Assembly: GCA_037043015.1 (NCBI GenBank)
Contig: CM073323.1
Coordinates: forward strand, 30,222,758-30,286,757
Source: Bryum argenteum
Lineage: Eukaryota > Streptophyta > Bryopsida > Bryales > Bryaceae
Direction of reading: 5' to 3'
Length of the DNA: 64,000 nucleotides
Positions within the stretch are counted from its first letter, which is position 1. Every line of letters starts with the position of its first letter. Of the stretch, positions 1-10,319 are shown piece after piece. The position numbers were made by a program, and so were the translations under genes. The notes beneath the pieces were generated by a model. It was not told where the DNA came from, ran no database searches, and was given only the letters and a program-made list of their open reading frames with translations.

Positions 1-1223
1 AACAGTTGAATACCATGTACCAAGACTCTTTAAATCCTTCAAAACTCTTCATCCCATGTATGAATTACCATGGGACCTATCATCCCCGATTGTTGTATGG
101 GGAGACAACAAATAGAATCTATTCTTTAATATTGTTCAGATAGATTAAAAAAATACATTCACATAAGTAGCTCTAAAATGGAATTTCACTTACCTAAAAA
201 TTATCACAATAGTAAGAGATACAACAAGCATCTTTTGGTATACTAGTCGCTACATAGGAACTAGCATAGTGTTCACCCCAAGAGGGAGTGGTAGTCACAC
301 CATCAATACTAAATGACTTCGAGACATTCATTCATGGATAGGTTGAACAAATACTCCGTTCATGCTCGCCTCAAATAGGTCACAATCTTTCTTCATCTCT
401 GACCTAAAAATAGAAACATATGTTTTTCTCTTACATCTATGGTATTTTAACCCCGAAATTAGAGAGCTCAAAACATGAAATTTTGACTATGGTCATGCTA
501 TCAATTACTAAATATACATAATGTCAAGTTGATCTTTTATTATTAGAATCATAGGATTCTCCCATATCTTTCCAAAAAAACCATTCATGCTTGAGAATTC
601 TTGTTTTTTTAGGAGATATTTATATCTTTTTCGACACACTATTGGAGCATGTTCAAATCTGCCTAAAACTCAATTACATCCTCATATATTCTCAATTTTT
701 TTTCAAAAAGCTCTGCAAATTCACCAAAAGTTAAGATTTTACTTTTTGTCAAGTTTTGTTTTTGGAACCAAGGCATGATCTCACTGTTTGAATTTCGAAT
801 CGAGTAATTTTTCACATGCCTTTTCTAGTATCAAAGACTGGCCTTTGTATTTGAATACAACTCACCTCCATGTGAAAATTCAAGCTTTTCTCTAGGTTTC
901 ATAATCCTTATATAAGGGTAACATTTTCATAGATATGAACCTTATTTACTAAGGAACAATAATTTGAAGAGCCCTCATGTCAATTTTCCTTTTTAATTGG
1001 TTTTTTTTGTCTCACAAAGCACCTCAATCTCCATTGCAACATGAAGTTTTTATTTTCATTTTTGTTTATTTTTATTTGTTTGCAACAATGGATGTTGTGA
1101 TCTCACAAATGGTGAGGATTCTGAGATTAAGAACTATGATAAATGTAAATGTTCAAGTTTGCTACTAGACCTTATGGTCACATACTTCAAAACTTGTCAA
1201 AAATAAAAATTTGCATTTTGCAA

Positions 1224-1257
<34 letters not shown>

Positions 1258-1634
1258 TTTAACAAAAGAAAAAAAAAGTTTTTTTTAAGACGATTTTGAT
1301 GCCATTCCTAGAGGAGTTACGGTGATACATGTAGAAAGCACACACATGAGAGAAGTCAACTGTTATCATATTCCAAATATGATGATCACTTTGATATTTT
1401 GTATTGCAGCATTGACTTTATAAATTATTTACGGTCAACTTCAAATGTTACGATCTCACATCTAGTGATGATCCAATGGTTGAAAATTTTCACACTACTA
1501 CTAATGGTAGTCTACTTCAAGATCCTACGGTTGAAGTTATCAAAAATTTCCAAAAATATTGAACGTACCCCCATTAGTACATAGTGATCAGTGTTGGGAT
1601 ATCAAGCTCCCAAAACATTGTGGATCTTTAGGGG
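1..1634. repeat. AT-rich repeat tract with truncated TTAA-family copy
   Basis: No gene is supported here; the ORFs are short and have low-complexity composition. From about 970 to 1634 the sequence repeats phrases found in other copies of the TTAA element family. Examples are a 'gatctcacaaatggt' block near 1100 and 1450, the motif gatcctacggttgaa near 1521, and a terminal ggatctttagggg that runs into TTAA at 1635. The left end of this copy is not recognisable, so it is probably truncated or nested. An (AAT)n microsatellite lies at about 1226-1256. Confidence 0.55.
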
Positions 1635-2220
1635 TTAACCCCTAAAGATCCAAGAGGACCAAATCGGGCTTTTGCTATTTTGGGCAGCCTAGATGAATAG
1701 GTTAAAAGTAATATTTTTGCCTAAATTTTTTAATGTGTGCTCCCTATACTGTAAAGTGTACGTGGTAGAATTTACAAAGCCAAATTCCAATTTTTGAGTC
1801 TTCTACAACAATTCTTGGTTTGCGAGCCGAACTGGGGCAGTTTAAATTTAGTATTTTTTTGAGATTTTTTTTTGGAAATATGTTCATGACCAAATCACTA
1901 CTTAAGTTCCAAGGGGCCCCAAGTCAAAAAGAGTACCAATTTTACAAGGGCAGCCTCCAAAAGTGTCAAAAATAATCTCAACAATGCCCAAAAAAACTTC
2001 GTAGACAAACTTTGGATGTTATAATCTCTCAAATGGTAAACATCCAACGGTCAATTTTTATATTAGATACTGAAAATTGGCTTAGGTACAAGATCTTACG
2101 GTTGGAAGTTAAGAAAAGAATAAAAAAATTGTTTCGCACCCCTTGAAGTGCATAGAGGTAGAGAATTGGAGTTTTGAGGTTTTAAGCTCCCAAAAACACC
2201 CAAGGATCTTTAGGGGTTAA
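1635..2220 (+). mobile_element. TTAA-family terminal-inverted-repeat element, internally deleted copy (586 bp)
   Basis: The copy begins TTAACCCCTAAAGATCC and ends with the exact reverse complement, GGATCTTTAGGGGTTAA, a 17-bp perfect terminal inverted repeat. Internal landmarks in order are a 'gggcagcctagatgaa' block (1683-1698), a 'tccctatactgtaaagtg' block (about 1741), 'ttttacaagggcagcctcc' (about 1939), 'catccaacggtcaa' (about 2040) and 'gatcttacggttgga' (about 2092). The same order appears in the 935-bp copy at 12836. No coding capacity is seen, so it would be non-autonomous. The transposon superfamily is not established. Confidence 0.65.
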
Positions 2221-3600
2221 ACATGTTGAATGTTGAGAAACAACATTGTGGATGAAGGGCAAATTTTTTGAAGAGTCATAATTTTTTCATCGGGAGTTGT
2301 TTTGGATGAAATTTCTTGGGTTGGGTGCTACAAAAATTCTAGTTTGCATGGTAGATATTTCACATCCATACATTTAACTACAAATTAATGGCATTCATTT
2401 TAGTGAAGGCAATTGTCAAACATGGGGCTTTTTTTGTATGATTGTAAGGTAATTATGGGAAATCAAAGAAATGTTTTTATGAATTTTTCTAATGAGATAA
2501 TGATCTTAAAATGAAGGCGGACTACTAATAGGTAGATTTTAAATCCAAATTAACTTTGGTATTGGGTCTGCAACGATATTTCTACAATGAAAAAGTGAAT
2601 AAATGGATGATTCTTGAGGAGCTATATCTCCTTCATCCACCACTAGATTTTGACTTTGGTTTCTAGGATGAGTTCCAATTTTGAGTCTACTTTGTGTGGA
2701 AGACAAGGCATAGATTTGAGTGCAATGGTTTGTGTTTTGGACTATTTTTCCTTTGAACCTTGTTTGGCAATTTTCACCACTGCGAGGCCACTATTTCTAC
2801 AAAGAAGTTGTTTTGCAATAAACAATATGTTATGATCATAAACAATATGTTATGATCATAAACAATATGTTATGATCATGCACTTTATGAGTCCTAGTGA
2901 TTCAAAATTTGAGCCACATGATTTACAATATAAGATTGTACGGTGAAATTTAATATTAATTTTTTGTTTTCGTTTACGACACTCTTATTCTAAATGCGTT
3001 TATTCTTGTAGAAATGAGTCAAATCATTTAGGTGTTAAAAAAGGTTCTTCATTTTTATCAAGGAACAAGAATGTGAAAAGCCTCATATCAAAATTGCTAC
3101 CGAAATGTTTTTATGAGTTCTCAAAGTATTACCAACCCTTTTTCCAACAAGCTAAAAACCTTTCTTCTCCGACTTTGAACATCATGATCTCACAACAGGT
3201 AAGAAATTTGAATCTAAGATTTGATATACACAAGTTAGGTACAAAAAAGCAAAAAGTTGAAAATTAGCTTCTTCCATCGTAAAAGGGCAACTTCGAAGGT
3301 TTTTGCACCTCTTGACATGAGGAGTTAAGAAAAAAGACAAGAGGTGGAGTTGACTAGGAGGAGTTACCATGAAGTGAAGTGGTAGAGTAGAAGGGAGGGG
3401 AGGAAAATAATAATGCCGGGTACCCCGAGAGAGTCTTATCATGACAATCACAATAATTAGGCCACCCGATATTTCAACCCTACGCATGCTGGCATGCCCC
3501 TACGAGGGGTGCCACGTGGACGGGCAGTACACAGAGTAATGACGCAACCGTAATCAGAATAGTGCGACCTGTCACAATTAGAATGGTCTGTCTCCACACG
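2221..3600. repeat. AT-rich spacer with repeat fragments and a 20-bp tandem repeat
   Basis: No supported gene. Three copies of a 20-bp unit, aacaatatgttatgatcata, run head to tail at 2821-2879. A fragment of the TTAA family ('gactttgaac...gatctcacaa') lies at 3170-3200. GC content rises from about 3400 towards the next gene. Confidence 0.5.
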
Positions 3601-4564
3601 GTGAACCATTATTGGGCCCCCCGGTGAAAAAAGCCGGGGGAGCTACCATGGCCAAATACTCATATTTGCTGGTTGCCTTTTGTCAGCCCGAACTTGCATG
3701 CACGACCTACGGTCGCCGCTTGCTGCCCCCTCATTGGCCGCTTCCCCAACCCACACTATTCCAACCCTAATAGTGTGGCCTCATGCCACCTGGCCCGTCT
3801 CTCTCCCTCCCTGCTGCCCTCCCCCCTTTTGCCTTGCCTTGAAGCTCCCCCCCCCCCCCTCTCCTCACCTTCGCCTTCACGGCTGCAGTTTCCTGCGTTA
3901 CTCAATTCCTGCTTCCGCCCAGGTACGCTGCTACTCTCAATTGAAGCTTTGTTCGCCTTCGCTCCTCCTTATCGCATTGCCTTTTGTTTTGGAGTGAGTC
4001 CGCTATCACTCCAATGCGCACTCTCTTCTTTTTCTTCCTTTCATGAGCTCGATCGTGCATTGGTTTGTGTCGTTCATTCACTTCCTTGAGTCTGTTTTGA
4101 TCAATCGCATTCTTTTGGCCGGGTTCGGGGTCGGCGATTGTTGTACTTTTGGCCGGGTTCGGGGTCGGCGATTGTTGTAGCTCATGGGTTTGGTTTTTCT
4201 CGTTGACAGGGATCCGGCTTTCGTTTTCAATGGTGTGGACTTTCAGGGATATGTAAGTGTCCTCAACTTATATCTTTAATCCTTCTCCTTAAGAACTGAT
4301 CTGCTTGACAATAGAGTTGTGTTTTCTGTTAAGTTTCGTTAAGTTGCCAATGCTGGCTTCGATCGTTCGTTGTTGCGTTTTTCAGCTCTTAATTTTTTTC
4401 GCTTGAATCTGGAACAAGTCCTTCTCTCGACAGTGATCAGTCTCTCAAGTTGATTGTTTCACGTTCTCATGGTATTGTGATATTGCTTCCCCAGGTTCAT
4501 TAATTCAGAGAATTTAAGAGTGGTGGTGAACGACTGCTTTAGGAATCAACATTGCTGAACCACC
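3600..4564 (+). promoter_or_regulatory. GC-richer promoter and 5'UTR region of the CENP-B/Tc5-like gene, with probable 5'UTR intron
   Basis: Composition changes sharply at about 3600 from AT-rich repeat to GC-rich, pyrimidine-rich sequence, as expected for a plant promoter and leader. A plausible 5'UTR intron runs from donor GTAAGT at 4253 to acceptor 'cttccccag' ending at 4494. A 34-bp unit is tandemly duplicated at 4112-4145 and 4146-4179 (cttttggccgggttcggggt... each). Proline/leucine-rich ORFs at 3673-4089 look like composition artefacts and are not called. The transcription start is not identified. Confidence 0.45.
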
Positions 4565-5992
4565 ATGGCAGGTACACAATTTTCCGAGCTTCTCAGTCTT
4601 TCTCATGCATGCATGACGTAAGATTCTTGCGGGTGGCATTCAATCTTTATGAGGTCAATAGAGTAGCCAATAGAATTCAATTATTCGGATGTTTTATGCC
4701 ACATGACTACAATCAGAGCAATCTATTAATCTTCTTTTAGTTCTTCTTCTTATCGGTGTTGAAAAGGTTCATGAGAGCAGATCAAATCTCGTTTGACTTA
4801 CTTAAGACTGCTTGTATCTCAGTTATGTTCATTGGACCCGCCGGCCTTTAGGGTTATGCTCAGGAATATGAGAACGGTTTTACTGCATGCAGATTCTGTT
4901 CAATCAGAGGTAGCGAACGGCAGTTATGTTGATGTGGTGGCTGTGCAAGAGTCGGCGAATGGAGTGGTGCAATCTCCCATACTCGCAGCATTGGATGTGA
5001 ACACTCCCCTGGACGGAAGCAGCAACCGCAAACGAGCTGTGCAACATGTTTCCACGCGCGCTACACGAAAGGCTGTGGTGAGCTGGATGATTGAGGATGA
5101 GGCCGTGAATGGGAAGAAGCTGTTGATCTCACGAGCCGTGAAGGCATTTCCGGAGCACTTCTTCGGAGCTGACAAGTCTAATCTGCAGAAAGCTTCGTGT
5201 TGGTGGAAGAGGCGTGAGGAGATTCTAGAAGATGACGATGAGGAGCACGACCCGGAAGTGACATGCAGGGTACGAGTGAGCAGTCGAGGCAGTTTGAAAG
5301 CGCGAGCTGGGCGAGGACGGAAGCGTGCAGCTCGAGTCATCCGAGCGCCTGTGTTGGGAGTGTTGGATGCCAAAAGGGCTCGGCGTGGCCGCATCACCAA
5401 TCATGGGAGCAAGAACGGCAAGCGTGCATTGCAGCATGTATCGACCATGGCGACGCGGAAGGCCGTGGTGAGCTGGATGATTGAGGACGAAGCTGTGCAC
5501 GGAGAAAAGTGTCTCATCTCACGAACTGTGAAGGCATTTCCAGAGCATTTCTGCGGGAATGACAAGGCCAATCTTGCGAAAGTGTCACGCTGGTGGAAGG
5601 CACGAGATGAGATTCTGCAAGATGACGATGAGGAGGACGATGCCGAGATGGAGCATAGCTTGGTGTTGGTAGGGAGTCGGCCGCAGGCGCGCTTGAAAGC
5701 AAGGGCAGGTCGGGGTCGCAAGCGAGCTGCTTGGGTGAATTGGCTCCACACGCAGCTTTTGGAGGAGACCGATCGACTCCGGAAGACTGGAGTGAAAGTG
5801 TCACCTAAGTTGCTGCAAGAGATTGCTATCCACATTCTGCGCATGTCCAACGCGGACTTCACTGAAAAGACCCTTGACCCTAAAGATGGTCTTCCTATTA
5901 TTCAGAAGATCACGCCTCAGTGGATCCAAGGGTTCATGAATCGGACGAAAGCTACCAGAGTTCCTAGCGTCAAAACCACCACTGACTCCTAG
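4565..5992 (+). CDS. CENP-B/Tc5-like DNA-binding domain protein with internal tandem duplication
   Basis: Two-exon model: exon 1 is 4565-4571 (ATG GCA G), the intron is 4572-4892 (GTACAC...TGCATGCAG), and exon 2 is 4893-5992. The product is 368 aa and starts MADSVQSEV. An uninterrupted ORF from further upstream also exists, but this junction restores frame exactly and gives a good start context. Residues about 47-149 and 177-282 are near-identical units. Each carries an ATRKAVVSWMIEDEAV helix, KAFPEHF, a tryptophan pair (WWK), an acidic DDDEE run and a basic KARAGRGRKRAA tail resembling an AT-hook. Residues 283-368 resemble the CENP-B/Tc5 helix-turn-helix of pogo-type transposases (WLHTQLLEETDRLRKTGVKV ... 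ITPQWIQGFMNR). No DDE catalytic domain follows, so this looks like a domesticated or truncated transposase-derived DNA-binding protein. The function is unknown and the family assignment is by motif recognition only. Confidence 0.6.
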
Positions 5993-8900
5993 TCCTCAAG
6001 AATTTGTATCAAGCTGCAATCATTCCCAACAACCCAGCGCTGATTCAATGTACGGTCAACACATCGAATGTGGGCCGGAATATCTTGCGAAGAGGGTTTT
6101 GTATATTTCAAATTCGGCGATTGCAGTCATTCTTCCTCCGAGGAGGATTGATGGATTTGGCACCGTCCATCGAGGTGAGGCTGATATTCAAGACTTGAGC
6201 TGGTTGGTCTTACATCTCCGGAGACCTGCTGCCAGCACAAGTCAAGTTCCTGTGCAGGGTGCCATCATGTGTATAATGAAATTGGTTTTGGTAGGAGAGC
6301 TTGGAGGTTTGAAATTTGAGGTAGACAATTTTCACAGCTGAAACATCACAATGAATCGCAATGCCTCATTCCTTCATGCACGCATGGGTATTAACTGTAC
6401 ATTCGACATGCTATTTTATTTACTGGTGAAGTAAAGCTGCTTGAGCTCGTCCTCCACTTCATGAAACTCATCAAGCAGTGTGTCATGGGTACAGAATGTG
6501 ATCGAATTTTATTCTGAAATGGGACTGTGGACCTTGTTATATTGCTGATTTTTGAATTATAAACATTCCTGTAAATGTTCTATTACCACTGGAGCCCTGG
6601 TATTGACTGTTAAATCGCAAGCGAAAGAAACTTATCCCCATTCGCGGGCTGTAAGCAAAGGAACAGCGCCGGGCAGTCATGCAATCACGTTCATGCCTAG
6701 CGTACTCGTATGATGTCTTTCAAATGAGTAATGTTCGAGAGCCTATGAAGATGGTTCGTGAAGTGTGCGCATGTTGGTCAAGATCAGAGATTTCCTGCAT
6801 GCGTTCTTCGAATGGCTATCTTTTACCAAGTGCAGTAGGAAGAGGCAGGATCAGAGTTCAGGTGTTTCTACGGCAAGCCTGATGCGACTGTTTGTGTTTT
6901 CTACGTGTTAGCATGTTCCTACGGATCAGATTCCTCATGTGATCATACTCATGTGAATAAGCAAATATTACTTGAGGTTTTCCATCCGTAGAGTGGTCTA
7001 AAATGAGTCTGCATTGGAGCTCTAGGAATCGTCACTCAAAGGTACATATTACCTTCATCATATAATGATACCATATACTCATAATACTCATTTCATGATA
7101 CCATATACTCATTACAGGGTCATTTTAGGGCACCATTTTAGAAACACCTATATATTCAATTTGAAAAATTCTTGACTCATTGTAGAAGAGTCCAAAAATG
7201 ATGATTACACATGCTCTATCCTACTAATTTTCCCCATGCACAAACATTGCTTGCACTCGAGCATCCTATAAATTTCCTGGGCTGAAAATTGAGACATTGT
7301 TGAGCACCTTACTATAAGGGAGCCTATAACAACAACAAAAGTTACACATGAGGCTAATATTTTCATGAGGAAGATTCTACCTATCAAGTACGTCCTCAAA
7401 TGTATAACTTACCTTGATCGGATTATTATAAACCTTTGGGTTCCAAGACTCTTATTTCTTATATATTCCTTGTTTATTGAGAAAGTCCAATTTTTGTCTC
7501 ACTTAGTTGCTTGTGACTTTGCCCATCCACACAATTCTCTTGTAATGCAAATCTCGTTACAAATTGCTTACACCAAAATTTGCATGGGTTTTGAACATGC
7601 TAGTGCAATCCGACTTTAAAGAATAGTACCTAAAAGCTCTAATTGCAATATCTAGATATGAAATGGTCCAATAACTCTATTAGGAAGTCTTTATAGAAGA
7701 GCCAATTGGTATGGTATAGAATACTCCCTCCATTCCAAAAATGTGTGGGATCATTGTAGATTTGAAAATTTCGAGTGAAAGGAATGGGGGGAAGAGGTTG
7801 CATCTCAAGCGAGTGGATTGCATTGATATGCAGAATGTCAAATTTGGTGACCGTTGTGACCAAGTTTTGGCATGATACATTATTCGTATTTGTGCAACTT
7901 GTACAAATCTCCCCGTCACAACAAATTTTTTGATGGGGTAGGTGTGAAATTGAGATGGGAGTGTACTATTGTGATGAACTCTTGATAAACAGTTTCTGCG
8001 AGTTTTCCAATGCGTGAGAAATCACACAATGAGCATTTGGAAAGAGAGCGGTTGGCAGTTCCGCTTATATAAATCTTCATCATTCCCTCTCACCCTGACT
8101 TCCCTTTTTTCCTCCTTTTTCCTCAAATAATTGAATTTTAGCCAATCAATGATTTTTGAGCCTCATGGTCTACTTCATCATTGTAGTTGAGTTGAGGTAT
8201 TTGTTTTGACCCAAGTATAATCAAGGAGACCGTGAAAACATTATCCACTATGGGAGATTTAGCATACTAGTTGGGGACCTCAAAGTTTGAAGAGTAATCA
8301 AGAATATTCTTAGGTACAAGATCTTACGGTTGATAGTTTTAAAAAAAGAAAAGAAATCGGTTTACACCCCCACGAGTGCTTAGAGGTAGAGAATTTCAGT
8401 TTTGAGGTTTCAAGCTCCCAAATTGTTTTTGGAGGCTGCCCTTGTAAAGTTGGTAAACTTTATGACTTGAGTCACTTTGAAATTTGAGTAGTGATTTAGT
8501 AATGATCATGTTTCAAAAAATAAATAAATCAAAAAAGTTACTTTTTTGAGCTGCCCCATCTTGGCTCGCAACCCAAGGATCGTCCTAGAAGACTCAAAAA
8601 TTGGAATTTGACTTTGCGAATTTTACCACATACAATTTGCAGTATAAGGAGGACCCAATAAAATTCTTAGGCAAAGATATTACTTCTAACCCCTTCATCT
8701 AGGCTGCCCGAAATTGCAAAAACCCATTTCGGGCTTCAAGGAAAGTTAGGGGTTAAAACAAATACCTTGACTCAACTAATACCAAATACCTCCACTTAAA
8801 AATTCATTTTCGATTTATCATGGTCACGGCTCTTACTCTCTTAGCCAATAGCCATGACCATGATAATAATTTCAATTTTCTTGGTCATGGCCCTTGGTCC

Positions 8901-9640
8901 ATATTGTACAGGGACTCTTAGTTGACAATGATTCCAAACAAGGGAAGCCAACAAAAACACTAATTACTGTAACTACACAAAGCACGGATTCATTTTGCAA
9001 CTGAGGTTTGCACAATCACACATTTCGTTGGGTTCAGGCTCTAGGGTTGTCCGATCATCACTTCTCATTAGAGTGCTCGAGCAGAACACTGAGCGTTAAA
9101 TTCCTCATGTCCCTCCAAAAAAGATGGTGGTGCAAAACTTGATGACAGAAGAGGTCAAAAATATACCTACGTTTTGGCCTATCAAGTCAATGAGCACCCC
9201 AGAACTCTGCAATATACGCACACGCAACACTATAGACAAACATCTAACAAATTAAAAGATTCAACAAAAGATATATTCGAAGATACCAGAATTGCATTCT
9301 CGGGATGTAGGAATTTGCACAAGTTAGTTTAGACTGCGAAGAAACTTTTACATCTCAAACTTTCCTCAAAGAGTTAACTATGCAGGCTATGTACAAGCAT
9401 TGCCTCCTATAATAGTCTTATAATAGTGTTAAGAGGTGACTGAACTGTTGAATGAAATCTTGTCTCAAAAGTTTGAGAAGCCTTCTGAAGGTGATGCAAC
9501 TAGGAAAACTATTTAATAAAGCCTTGAGAAAAAAGACCTCCAATTGTACTAATATGAAAATAGCCTTACATATATCACCAAAATCTCGTGATTCACAATA
9601 GTTGGAGACGGTTGTAAAAGCAAGTTTGATAAGCTAAGAC
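5993..9640. other. 3' region and repeat spacer, no supported gene
   Basis: Up to about 6600 the sequence keeps near-genic composition and probably includes the 3'UTR of the preceding gene. Beyond that it is AT-rich. A short near-tandem 'catgataccatatactcat' motif sits at about 7064-7113. No protein of recognisable family is found on either strand. Confidence 0.4.
8300..8757 (-). mobile_element. Truncated, rearranged TTAA-family copy
   Basis: Read on the minus strand this begins TTAACCCCTAACTTTCC. It then runs through the conserved gggcagcct, 'tataaggaggacccaataaaa', 'cttgtaaagttggtaaact' and 'cttaggtacaagatcttacg' blocks. Near 8418-8432 the block that normally lies near the far end ('aagctcccaaa') is joined directly to 'tgtttttggaggctgcccttg', so order is rearranged or internally deleted. 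No matching TTAACCCC terminus is seen near 8300. Confidence 0.5.
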
Positions 9641-9642
9641 AA

Positions 9643-9924
9643 TCACCACTTATTGTATAACCTTGCCTCATCATAGTTGAATATATAAACCTTGAAGGTG
9701 GAAAATGCTATCCATCTGAAAATGATCACGTCGCCTACAACAAGGCCATGGCCATTAACAAAAACTCTCCATCCACCAACCAAGACCACTTCTGGGTTGC
9801 GTTTACCGGAAACATTCACTATAAGTTTACATTTCCAAGTTTCGTTATTGACAGTTTTAAGTACAATACATCGCGAGGTTTTGTCTCCATATCGTTCGAT
9901 GAACCATTGTGGCATAAATCGTAA
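9643..9924 (-). pseudogene. B3 DNA-binding domain fragment
   Basis: The minus-strand reading frame encodes about 90 residues with B3-domain hallmarks in order. They are RFMPQWFIERYG, then a W in ETWKCKL, the GGWRVFVNGHGLVVGDVIIF core (GW..F....L..GD...F), and a terminal KVYIFNYDEA strand. B3 domains bind DNA in plant transcription factors of the ARF, VAL and REM/VRN1 groups; this looks closest to REM. The stretch is isolated in repeat DNA. It has no clear start exon, and a stop falls right after the domain. It may be a relic exon or a captured fragment, or less likely one exon of a larger gene that I could not trace. Confidence 0.55.
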
Positions 9925-9938
9925 AAAAAAAGAAAGAG

Positions 9939-10311
9939 TTTAACCCTTAAACCCCCAAGCAAGCCCGAGGGGCTTGATTCCAACAAAATCTTCCCTGAGC
10001 TCTCACTGTACTCAACTTTTCACTTATATTTTGATATCAAACTGGTCACCTTCTTATGATGCATCCAAAAACTGAAATTTTAAAATTCAAATCACAATTT
10101 GTATGAATGATTTTGTGCTTTGTAAGGATTGTGGTAGGTAGGTTGGGGTTGTTCATAACCTTGTAGGAGGTTGCAAGCTCATCATTGATTGGTCCATTCA
10201 TGATGCCCAAGTTAAAACTGAGTGCACTATTCATGATGCCCAAGTCCAAAAGATGTTGTGATCCAATTTTGGGCAGCCCGTCTTAGACCCCGTGGGCGTT
10301 TAAGGGTTAAA
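9939..10311. mobile_element. Small inverted-repeat element with TTTAACCCTTAAAC ends (about 373 bp)
   Basis: The left end TTTAACCCTTAAAC at 9939 is mirrored by the right end GTTTAAGGGTTAAA finishing at 10311. Just inside lie related GC blocks ('aagcccgaggggcttg' left, 'gggcagcccg' right). The flanking 7-mers gaaagag (left) and gaaagtg (right) differ by one base and may be an eroded target duplication. It has no coding capacity. Ends resemble, but are not identical to, those of the larger TTAACCCCTAAA family. Confidence 0.6.
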
Positions 10312-10319
10312 GAAAGTGA

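Noticed and set aside
2821-2879. Three 20-bp units considered as a CRISPR-like or satellite array
   Set aside because: Direct abutting copies without spacers in plant nuclear DNA; an ordinary short tandem repeat.
3673-4089. 138-codon plus-strand ORF rich in Pro, Leu and Ser
   Set aside because: It lies in a pyrimidine-rich promoter/leader. A second frame is open over the same bases, no domain is visible, and the gene model downstream has its own start.
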